Positions 7,774 to 14,386 of a stretch of 20,223 bases of DNA are shown piece by piece. The position numbers and the translations under genes are program-made. The notes under the pieces are model-generated. The model made no database searches and had not been told where the DNA came from. It worked only from the letters and a program-made list of their open reading frames with translations. The DNA is from Novosphingobium sp. (GTDB taxonomy: Bacteria > Pseudomonadota > Alphaproteobacteria > Sphingomonadales > Sphingomonadaceae): NCBI GenBank assembly GCA_028697875.1, contig JAQVEQ010000023.1:1-20223 (forward strand), written 5' to 3'. The stretch's first letter is position 1, and each line of letters starts with the position of its first letter.

Positions 7774-8592
7774 GTGGCAGAATATATCGGTTATTCGGTC
7801 GACGAACGCGTGGCCACGATCACGCTCAATCGTCCCGAACGGCGCAATGCGCAAAACCAGCAATTCCTGGAAGAATTGAACGAAGCGTTCGAACGCGCGG
7901 CGGAGGACGAATCCGTTCGCGTGATCCTGCTGAGGGCCGAAGGGCCGCATTTCTCGGCCGGGCACGACATCGGGCCGGAGGAAATGGAAAAGGGGGCCTT
8001 CAAGCGGATCGAGGAAACGATTCCCGAACGAGGCCTGCTCGGCATCCACGAATGGGAATCGAAGTACTATCTCGGCTTTTCCAAGCGCTGGCGGGACATC
8101 CCGAAGCCGACCATCGCGGCAGTGCAAGGGGCCTGCATTGCAGGCGGGCTTCTGCTGGCCTGGCCATGCGACATCATCATCGCGGCGGACAATGCCCGTT
8201 TCCACGATCCCGTGGTGATGATGGGAATCGGCGGGGTCGAATACCACGCCCACACCTGGGAGCTCGGCCCGCGCAAGGCCAAGGAAATGCTGTTCACGGC
8301 AAAGCCGGTCGATGCCTATGAGGCTGAAAAGCGCGGCATGGTGAACCGTGTCGTTCCCTTGGCTGATCTCGACAAGGAAGCGCGTGCCCTCGCGGTGGAG
8401 ATCTCCCGGATGCACCCGCATGCGCTTGCCATGGCCAAACGCGCCGTCAACCAGACGCTCGACATCATGGGCCAGGGCGCGGCGTTGCAGAGCTGCTTCG
8501 ACATGCACCACCTCGGCCACGCATCGGCTTATGGCCAGACGGGCGGGCAATGGATGGTGGCCGGCATGGAAGCCGTGAAAGGCAAGAAGTGA
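7774..8592 (+). CDS. crotonase (enoyl-CoA hydratase/isomerase) family protein lacking both classical glutamates
   Basis: This 272-residue crotonase-fold enzyme acts on acyl-CoA thioesters. Oxyanion-hole segments are H-F-S-A-G-H-D (59-65) and G-A-C-I-A-G-G (119-125). Aligned to rat enoyl-CoA hydratase, the positions of Glu144 and Glu164 are Leu127 and Val147, with the correct 20-residue spacing, so a classical hydratase mechanism is unlikely. Glu156 in G-V-E-Y-H is a candidate acid/base. The GTG start is supported by AGGAGG seven bases upstream; the longer ATG frame from 7726 would begin inside the promoter palindromes. The last four bases overlap the start of the next crotonase (GTGA), so the two are translationally coupled. 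It could be an isomerase, hydratase or thioester/C-C hydrolase; the exact reaction cannot be assigned. Confidence 0.9.
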   Translation: MAEYIGYSVDERVATITLNRPERRNAQNQQFLEELNEAFERAAEDESVRVILLRAEGPHFSAGHDIGPEEMEKGAFKRIEETIPERGLLGIHEWESKYYLGFSKRWRDIPKPTIAAVQGACIAGGLLLAWPCDIIIAADNARFHDPVVMMGIGGVEYHAHTWELGPRKAKEMLFTAKPVDAYEAEKRGMVNRVVPLADLDKEARALAVEISRMHPHALAMAKRAVNQTLDIMGQGAALQSCFDMHHLGHASAYGQTGGQWMVAGMEAVKGKK

Positions 8593-9377
8593 CGGTCCTT
8601 CTCGAACAGGCCGATGGCGTCGCCAAGCTTACACTCAACCGCCCCGGCACGCTCAATGCCCTGACCGTCCCCATGCTCGACCAGCTGGTGGAGACTTTGC
8701 AGGCCCTTGCCACCGACGGGAAGGTCCGCTGCGTCCTGCTGACCGGCGCGGGGAGGGGGTTTTGCGCGGGATATGACCTTTCCGGTACCGACGTGCCGGA
8801 GCATATGCGCGATCCCTTGCCCGAGGAATCGGCTGCGCACATGATGATCCATTCGCAGATACCCAGCCTGTTGCGGCGGATGCCCAAGCCGACGATTGCC
8901 GCAATCCGTGGGCCGGCGGCGGGGAGCGGCTTGTTGCTGGCGGCGGCTTGCGACTTGCGACTTGCCTCCACGACCGCGCGGTTCAAGCTGGCCTTTGCCA
9001 GCGCCGGGCGCTGCGGCGATCCGGGCGGCAGTTTCCTGCTCACCCAGCTGGTCGGTTCGGGCAAGGCGCGCGAGCTTTACCTGCTGGACGAAAAGTTCGA
9101 TGCCGATGCGGCACTGGCCATGGGGCTGGTCAATCGCGTGATTGCCGACGAGAGCCTTGATGCGGAGGCCGAGGCCATGGCGTGCAAGCTGGCGCAAGGC
9201 CCGACGGCGGCCTTTGCTGCGATGAAGCGCAACCTCAACAATGCCGAAACCAGCTCGTTCGAGGAAACCATGGCGCTGGAAGCGACCGCCAATGCCCAGC
9301 TGAGCAAGTCGCACGACGGGCAGGAAGCAGCGCGCGCCTTCATGGAAAAGCGCCCGCCGCAATTCCGGGGTTACTGA
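8589..9377 (+). CDS. crotonase family protein, PaaG/isomerase-like active site
   Basis: This 262-residue crotonase has oxyanion segments F-C-A-G-Y-D (58-63) and G-P-A-A-G-S-G (108-114). The two hydratase glutamates are replaced by Leu116 and Phe136. An aspartate, Asp144 in G-D-P-G-G-S, falls where PaaG-like enoyl-CoA isomerases carry their catalytic aspartate (P-D-S-G-G). A double-bond isomerase or atypical hydratase is thus more likely than classical hydration. It starts at GTG 8589, whose last bases form the TGA stop of the preceding gene; the longer frame from 8550 lies wholly inside that gene. The next gene follows directly after its stop. Sequence differs clearly from the upstream crotonase, so they are not a recent duplication. 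Confidence 0.9.
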   Translation: MTVLLEQADGVAKLTLNRPGTLNALTVPMLDQLVETLQALATDGKVRCVLLTGAGRGFCAGYDLSGTDVPEHMRDPLPEESAAHMMIHSQIPSLLRRMPKPTIAAIRGPAAGSGLLLAAACDLRLASTTARFKLAFASAGRCGDPGGSFLLTQLVGSGKARELYLLDEKFDADAALAMGLVNRVIADESLDAEAEAMACKLAQGPTAAFAAMKRNLNNAETSSFEETMALEATANAQLSKSHDGQEAARAFMEKRPPQFRGY

Positions 9378-10517
9378 GTGAATATGCCCGCCGGATCGCC
9401 AAGCAAGAAAGTCCTTATCGCGGGCGCTTCGGGTGCGGTCGGCAGTGCGGCTCTCACCCATTTTGCGGGGCTGCCGGACTTGGACGTCGTCGGCCTGTCA
9501 CGCCGTCCGCCGATCGTGCCATTGGGCAAGGCGCGGCACATGGCTGTCGACTTGCTCGATCGCGAAGAATGCGCGCGGGTGTCCGGCGCGATGAAGGACG
9601 TGACCCACGTGGTCTTCGCCGCGCTGAATGAGCGCGAAGACGATGTCGTCGCGGGCTGGAGCGATCCCGCCCAGATGGCCAAGAATGCCAATATGCTGGC
9701 CAACCTTTGCGATCCGCTGTTCGATTCCGCACCGGGCTTGCGCCACATCTCGCTCGTCCATGGACCCAAGGCCTATGGCGTTCACCTGCCGGACATTGAC
9801 CTGCCGATTCCGCTACGGGAAACGCAACCGCGCGCACCGGGCGACAATTTCTACTACTGGCAGGAAGACTACCTTGCCGGGAAGAAATTGACGGGTGCCG
9901 GCCAGGCTGATTGGACCGTCACGATCCTGCGGCCCTACACTGTCGTGGGCACGGCTATCGGCGGCGCTCTCAGTCCGTTTCTTGTCCTCGCCGTGTTCGC
10001 TTCGCTACGCCGGGAGGCCGGGCTGGACATGCCGCTCCCCGCCGGCAGAGGGGAGATCGTCCAGTTCACCGATGCGGACCTGATCGCCGAAGCGCTCGCC
10101 TGGGCGGCAGAAACGCCGGAGGCCCGGGACGAGGTCTTCAATCTTACCAACGGCGATGTCTTTGCGACCCATGATGCCTTTGCGTTGGCAGCCGAAGCGT
10201 TGGGAGTGCCAATCGGTCCGGTACGGCCTTACGACATTGCCGAGGAACTGGCCGAAGTGGCGTATCTCTGGCCCGGTGTAGTGGCGAAATACGGGCTTTC
10301 CGCCCCTGCCGATCTCGACGCGATGCTCGGCTATTCGCCCCAGGTCGCCCGAAGCTGGAGCGCCACGGTGGCTCCCGGCGACGAACTGCGCTGGAACCTA
10401 GGCAGCACGATCAAGGTTAGGCAAGCGGGCTTCGGAGCCTGCATCGACACGGCGGATATGATGCGCAAATACCTGCGCCGTTACCAGGATCTAAGGCTGA
10501 TCCCGCCTGCGCCCTGA
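9378..10517 (+). CDS. PRISE-type SDR (progesterone 5beta-reductase/iridoid synthase-like enone reductase)
   Basis: This 379-residue extended SDR carries the NADPH motif G-A-S-G-A-V-G (16-22) and S-R-R (41-43), the double arginine typical of NADP(H) binding. It also carries the PRISE signature: Lys131 in G-P-K-A-Y-G and N-F-Y-Y-W-Q-E-D (157-164), with the catalytic tyrosine at 159 or 160. PRISE enzymes reduce the C=C bond of enones, including delta4-3-ketosteroids, and reductively cyclise enals in plants; bacterial homologues exist. GTG 9378 lies immediately after the crotonase stop and ATG 9384 is in frame six bases later; either could be used. The gene ends 16 bp from the convergent SDR at 10534. 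Its place in an acyl-CoA operon suggests it removes a conjugated double bond from a cyclic or polycyclic intermediate. Family call is strong, substrate unknown. Confidence 0.88.
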   Translation: MNMPAGSPSKKVLIAGASGAVGSAALTHFAGLPDLDVVGLSRRPPIVPLGKARHMAVDLLDREECARVSGAMKDVTHVVFAALNEREDDVVAGWSDPAQMAKNANMLANLCDPLFDSAPGLRHISLVHGPKAYGVHLPDIDLPIPLRETQPRAPGDNFYYWQEDYLAGKKLTGAGQADWTVTILRPYTVVGTAIGGALSPFLVLAVFASLRREAGLDMPLPAGRGEIVQFTDADLIAEALAWAAETPEARDEVFNLTNGDVFATHDAFALAAEALGVPIGPVRPYDIAEELAEVAYLWPGVVAKYGLSAPADLDAMLGYSPQVARSWSATVAPGDELRWNLGSTIKVRQAGFGACIDTADMMRKYLRRYQDLRLIPPAP

Positions 10518-10533
10518 ACCCGTGAGCCGTGGC

Positions 10534-11319
10534 TCAGTTGGACATGAACTGACCGCCATTCACATCCAGCAAGACGCCGGTCACCGCACTGGCCAAGCCG
10601 GACAGCAGGAACACTACCGCACCCGCGCATTCGTCGTCCCGTGGAATTCGCCGCAGCGGGATGGCTTCCGCCAGCTGGCGTTCCAGATCCTCGACGGAAA
10701 TGCCGCGCGCTTCTGCCCGCGCGGCGAACCCCTGCCGCAACGGTTCGCCATCCATCCAACCCATCAGGGCGCCGTTCACCCTGATGCCGTATGGCCCCAA
10801 TTCGCGCGCCAGTTGCCGCGTCGCCATGTTGAGCGCAGCCTTGGCAATGTTGTAACCGCCCGATCCCTCGGTGCCGATCCGCGTGCCGACAGTGCTGACA
10901 TTGACAATGCAGCCGCGCGTTTCCTTGAGGTGGGGCAGGGCTGCCTGCGCCAGTTCCAGTCCGCCGAAGCAGGCGACTTCCATTGCCCCCCGCCAATCGG
11001 CGAGGTCCGCATCCTCGAACAGCGCGGTTTCGAAACGGAAGGCGCTGTTCACGAGCGCATGGACTCCGCCGAAATGCTCCGCCGCACGGGCGATCAGGCG
11101 GCGGCAATCGTCCGGCTCTGTCACATCGACCGGGACGGGCAGAGCATCGCCCCCAGCCTCCGCTATTTCGGCCGCGACACTGTCGATGAACGCCGCCGAA
11201 CGCGCGCCAAGGACGACCTTTGCCCCTTGCTGCGCACATTGCAGTGCCAGCTTGCGGCCCATGCCAGGCCCGACACCGCTGATGACAATGGTGTGGCCTT
11301 CGAGCAGCCCCCCGCTCAC
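10534..11319 (-). CDS. SDR-family oxidoreductase with atypical cofactor and Asn motifs
   Basis: This 261-residue SDR has the glycine motif G-V-G-P-G-M-G (15-21) and the catalytic Ser142, Tyr156 and Lys160 (Y-N-I-A-K). The N-N-A-G motif is reduced to N-S-A-F (91-94), and the helix-4 catalytic Asn position appears to be Ala (M-E-V-A-C), so proton relay may differ from the classical tetrad. The start is GTG 11319, overlapping the upstream stop in GTGA; the longer frame to 11985 is antiparallel shadow over the upstream gene. Translation is coupled to the barrel protein at 11316-12110, suggesting the two act on the same intermediate. It ends with a family-like L-L-D-V-N-G-G-Q-F. Oxidation of a hydroxy or reduction of a keto group is likely; the substrate is not determinable. 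Confidence 0.9.
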   Translation of the reverse strand: MSGGLLEGHTIVISGVGPGMGRKLALQCAQQGAKVVLGARSAAFIDSVAAEIAEAGGDALPVPVDVTEPDDCRRLIARAAEHFGGVHALVNSAFRFETALFEDADLADWRGAMEVACFGGLELAQAALPHLKETRGCIVNVSTVGTRIGTEGSGGYNIAKAALNMATRQLARELGPYGIRVNGALMGWMDGEPLRQGFAARAEARGISVEDLERQLAEAIPLRRIPRDDECAGAVVFLLSGLASAVTGVLLDVNGGQFMSN

Positions 11320-12110
11320 CAGAGCTGATCCATGTAGGTGTCCGTACCGAAGACCGAGCTGAGGAACGGCGTGGCAAGGCGCACCGTCCCGATGCCGGAA
11401 TCCTCGATCGCCTTGCCAAACGGAACATAGCGTTCCGCCCAGACGTCCATCGGGTTCTCGATTGAGAAGGCGATGAAATTGACATGGTTGCCGGTGGAAT
11501 CCGGCACGTCGGCCGGGCTTCGTTCGTCGAGCGGCAGCGGCGCGGAAAGCAGCCCGGCATCGCCCGGGCATTCGACCGAAGCAAAGAAGGCGCGAGCGTC
11601 GGCTTCGGTCTTGCCGGGAGCAAGGTCGACGATGAAAGCGGCGAGCCCGGCATAGGCCCGGTCCAGCGCCAGTTCGATCGGCATGGAGCTGCCCGGCGCA
11701 TTGTATTCCTGCTCGTAACGGTAAAAGCCGGTGTGAATGTGATCCCGTTCCTTGAACATGCGGCCTTCGGCGTGGAGCCTGTTCACCTGCACCACGGCCC
11801 AGTTGTCCCAATCGGCATGATGCCCGTCGAGAATCCAGTAGAGTGCGAGGAAACTGCCCTTGGCTAAATCCGCGCCCGAACCATAGCGCAGCGCCTTGCA
11901 CTCTCGCGTGGCGATGTAACGCGCACCGGACAGCGTATATTCGCCGATCATGCAGCCGCTGTAGAAGTGATCGCGCTCGTACCACCTGTTGTAGGCGATT
12001 TCATGGCCGGGCCGGGCTTCGACCATAGTGAACAGCAACGTGCCGAGGCGGATGACACGCTCGTCACGCGGGATGTCGGCCCGGCTGTAGTGAACTTCGT
12101 TGCTTTCCAT
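11316..12110 (-). CDS. putative dimeric alpha/beta-barrel (EthD-like) two-domain protein of unknown function
   Basis: This 264-residue protein is not assigned to a named enzyme. Its N-terminal third contains A-Y-N-R-W-Y-E-R-D-H (39-48) followed by G-A-R-Y (62-65). This resembles the E-F-N-x-W-Y-x-x-E-H ... A-R-R-Y pattern of EthD/stress-responsive alpha/beta-barrel proteins. The C-terminal half looks like a second ferredoxin-like unit with an F-I-A-F-S strand and a helix ending in T-P-F-L-S-S-V-F-G. It has no signal peptide or membrane segment. ATG 12110 is preceded by GGGAG about seven bases upstream. It is first in a two-gene operon with the SDR and is divergent from the Baeyer-Villiger gene. 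Barrel proteins of this type often serve as small accessory enzymes, cyclases or product-releasing proteins in catabolic or P450 systems. The domain call is moderate. Confidence 0.75.
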   Translation of the reverse strand: MESNEVHYSRADIPRDERVIRLGTLLFTMVEARPGHEIAYNRWYERDHFYSGCMIGEYTLSGARYIATRECKALRYGSGADLAKGSFLALYWILDGHHADWDNWAVVQVNRLHAEGRMFKERDHIHTGFYRYEQEYNAPGSSMPIELALDRAYAGLAAFIVDLAPGKTEADARAFFASVECPGDAGLLSAPLPLDERSPADVPDSTGNHVNFIAFSIENPMDVWAERYVPFGKAIEDSGIGTVRLATPFLSSVFGTDTYMDQLW

Positions 12111-12359
12111 GATCGATCTCCCATTTGGCCCACTGCTTGGAAGCGCGGCCCGCCAAGCGGTTCGAGGGCACTTTGACCGATGGGTGACTTGCCGCTGGGC
12201 ATCGGTCAAAGCCGGGCGTACAACTTCCGGCACTTCGGAACGGGACGGTCGCCCGCTTTTCAGCGCAGGTCCCGGCTGCAAGGGAGACCCGTAGCAGGCA
12301 ATAGACATCACGCCGGGATCGCACAGGCGATATGTGCACCGGCGAGGGGAAGAACGAGC
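12111..12359. promoter_or_regulatory. divergent promoter region with a 12-bp-arm inverted repeat
   Basis: This 249-bp gap between the barrel/SDR pair and the BVMO operon carries a perfect long inverted repeat. CTTTGACCGATG (12171-12182) and CATCGGTCAAAG (12200-12211) are separated by 17 bp. Thirteen bases further right is CTTCCG-GCACTT-CGGAAC (12224-12241), nearly the same as the palindrome at 7694-7711. Each long arm contains TTGACC, which resembles a -35 box facing outward in its own direction, but no matching -10 box was found at 17 bp. The open frame from 12180 through this region is not considered coding. Confidence 0.6.
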
Positions 12360-14294
12360 ATGAAAACTGCGGGAGACGCGAGTCTGGATGAAGGTGCATC
12401 GGGCGCAGCGGCGCCGATGCAGAACGTGGACAGGGATTTCATCCGCCGCGCCGCGGAAAGGGCCGATCCCGATGCCCTGCGGGTTTCTATCTACCAGATG
12501 ACGGGCGACGCGGAGGTCGCCGATCTCCCCGTGGCCCGGGAATTGACGCCCGAACAACACGAACTGCTGGTGTCTAGGGCCGTCGAGTGGCTGCAACGGC
12601 ACGCTTCACCCGAAATGCCGCCGGAACCGCCGCTCGACAAACTGCGCGAACTGATGACCGTGGCCACTCACAAGGAGATGACCGACCTCGAATTCGAGGC
12701 GCGGCGCGACTTGCCCAGTTTCCGGGATTATCCCTTCGCCGCGGAATGGCAGGGCGAAAAGCCCGAAATCCCGGACGGTTTCCGCGTCGCGATCATCGGG
12801 AGCGGCCCGTCCGGCATCGCGGCGGCAGTACAATGCGCAATCCTCGGGCTCCCCTATGTCGTGCTCGACCGTCAACCGGGTGTCGGCGGCACATGGATCA
12901 TCAACCGCTATCCCGACGTCCGCGTCGACACCCCGTCGATCACTTACGAATTCAATTTCGAAAAGCGCTATCCCTGGACGGAACACTTCGGCCGTGGGGA
13001 ACAAGTGCGCGAATATCTCGAACACGTGTCGCGCAAGTACGGGGTCTATGAAAACACGCGCTTCTACAACGACCTGAAGCAGGCGACCTTCGACGAACGG
13101 CGCAATCTCTGGACGCTCGAGGTCGAAACGCCCGAGGGTGTGGATACACTGGAAGCCAATGCGATCATCACCGCGTGCGGTACGTTCGCCAATGCCAAGC
13201 TGCCCGACTTTCCCGGCATCGAGACATTCAAGGGGCAGGTCATCCATCCCTCGCGCTGGCCGCAGGACCTCAACCTTTCGGGCAAGCGCGTGGCTCTGAT
13301 CGGCAACGGTTCGACCGGCGTGCAGATGCTCAAGGCACTGGCTGGGCAGGCAGGCCATGTCTATGCCGTGCAACGCACGCCGCAATGGATCAGCCCGCGC
13401 GAAAAGTACGGTCAGCCGATGAGCGCGGAGGAACGGTGGCTGGTCGACAACCTCCCCGGGTACTGGAACTGGTGGCATTACACGGCGACGGCGGGCCTGT
13501 TCGACATTCGCGATTGGCAGGTTATCGATCCGGAATGGCAGGCCAAGGGCGGGATCATCAACCAGGCCAACGACCAGTTGCGGGCGTTCCTGACGGACTA
13601 CATCAGGCAGGAAACCGGCGGCGACCAGGACCTGATCGACCGGCTCGTTCCCGATTACGCGCCGTTCTCGCGCCGTCCAGTGGTCGACAACGGTTACTAC
13701 CGAGCGCTGACCCGCGACAATGTCGATCTCGTCACGGGCAGTGTTTCCGCGCTGAATGAAAACGGCATCGTCATGGAAGACGGCCGCACTCTGGAAGTCG
13801 ATGTCATCATCTCGGCCACCGGCTTCGACGTCGTCAAATACCTGCTTCCCTCGCGCTATGTAGGCCGCAACGGACAGGATCTGCACGCGACCTGGGAAGC
13901 AGGCGACGGCCCGCGCGCTTATCGCGGACTGATGATGCCCGGCTTTCCGAATCTGTTCATGGTCTATGGGCCCAATTCCCAGCCCATCACCGGGGGCACG
14001 GGCTTGCCTGCCTGGTACATGGTCTGGTCGTCCTTCGCCGCGCAATGCCTGATGAGGATGATCGAAGAAGGCAAGTCGCGCGTCGAAGTCACGCAGCAGG
14101 CTTACGAGGAATACAACGCCGCGCTCGACGAAAACGCTTCGGACCTTATCCAGCTGACCAAGGAAGGCGGCGTGGAGCACAACTACTACGTCAACAACCA
14201 GCACCATCGGCTGCAGGTCAATGCGCCGTGGGAAAGCCCTGAATTCCACCGCATGTGTTCGGTGGTGGACTGGGACGACCTGGAGTTGTCGTGA
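12360..14294 (+). CDS. type I Baeyer-Villiger monooxygenase, long HapE-like form
   Basis: This 644-residue FAD/NADPH monooxygenase inserts oxygen next to a ketone, giving an ester or lactone. Two Rossmann motifs are G-S-G-P-S-G (147-152, FAD) and G-N-G-S-T-G (315-320, NADPH). The diagnostic BVMO fingerprint F-K-G-Q-V-I-H-P-S-R-W-P (290-301) fits F-x-G-x-x-x-H-x-x-x-W-P exactly. G-G-T-W (176-179), Arg439 in S-R-R-P (the expected catalytic arginine) and A-T-G-F-D (486-490) are also present. A 140-residue N-terminal extension precedes the first Rossmann motif, as in 4-hydroxyacetophenone monooxygenase (about 640 residues). ATG 12360 is preceded by a GAGGGGA purine-rich site; the frame is open to 12180 through the operator region. 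It leads an operon with an alcohol dehydrogenase and an esterase, the classic ketone-to-ester-to-acid arrangement. Confidence 0.95.
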   Translation: MKTAGDASLDEGASGAAAPMQNVDRDFIRRAAERADPDALRVSIYQMTGDAEVADLPVARELTPEQHELLVSRAVEWLQRHASPEMPPEPPLDKLRELMTVATHKEMTDLEFEARRDLPSFRDYPFAAEWQGEKPEIPDGFRVAIIGSGPSGIAAAVQCAILGLPYVVLDRQPGVGGTWIINRYPDVRVDTPSITYEFNFEKRYPWTEHFGRGEQVREYLEHVSRKYGVYENTRFYNDLKQATFDERRNLWTLEVETPEGVDTLEANAIITACGTFANAKLPDFPGIETFKGQVIHPSRWPQDLNLSGKRVALIGNGSTGVQMLKALAGQAGHVYAVQRTPQWISPREKYGQPMSAEERWLVDNLPGYWNWWHYTATAGLFDIRDWQVIDPEWQAKGGIINQANDQLRAFLTDYIRQETGGDQDLIDRLVPDYAPFSRRPVVDNGYYRALTRDNVDLVTGSVSALNENGIVMEDGRTLEVDVIISATGFDVVKYLLPSRYVGRNGQDLHATWEAGDGPRAYRGLMMPGFPNLFMVYGPNSQPITGGTGLPAWYMVWSSFAAQCLMRMIEEGKSRVEVTQQAYEEYNAALDENASDLIQLTKEGGVEHNYYVNNQHHRLQVNAPWESPEFHRMCSVVDWDDLELS

Positions 14295-14318
14295 TTTCGA
14301 ATGCTTGAGTACAACCTG

Positions 14319-14358
14319 CTCTGCAAATGCCATCCATGGGGGAATGGCATTTGCAGGG
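14319..14358. repeat. 13-bp perfect inverted repeat (hairpin) between BVMO and ADH
   Basis: CTGCAAATGCCAT (14321-14333) is the exact reverse complement of ATGGCATTTGCAG (14344-14356), with a 10-base loop. One wobble and one C-G pair extend it to 14319/14358. It lies in the 92-bp gap between the BVMO stop and the ADH start and is followed by a G/C-rich stretch, not by a T run, so a standard intrinsic terminator is unlikely. It may be an mRNA-stability or attenuation element, or an operator for a separate ADH promoter. The remainder of the gap holds only the ADH ribosome site GGGAGA (14375-14380). Confidence 0.75.
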
Positions 14359-14386
14359 ACCGGCGCGGTCTAACGGGAGAATATAC

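Noticed and set aside
12173..12210. Outward-facing TTGACC boxes as sigma70 -35 elements
   Set aside because: No acceptable -10 hexamer lies 16-18 bp away on either strand, so promoter status is unsupported.
12180..12359. Sixty-codon N-terminal extension of the BVMO frame
   Set aside because: It would start inside the 12-bp inverted repeat, has no family similarity, and a purine-rich ribosome site precedes ATG 12360.
12606..14333. 575-codon minus-strand frame opposite the BVMO
   Set aside because: It is the antisense of a gene with every BVMO motif; no family signature or ribosome site supports it.
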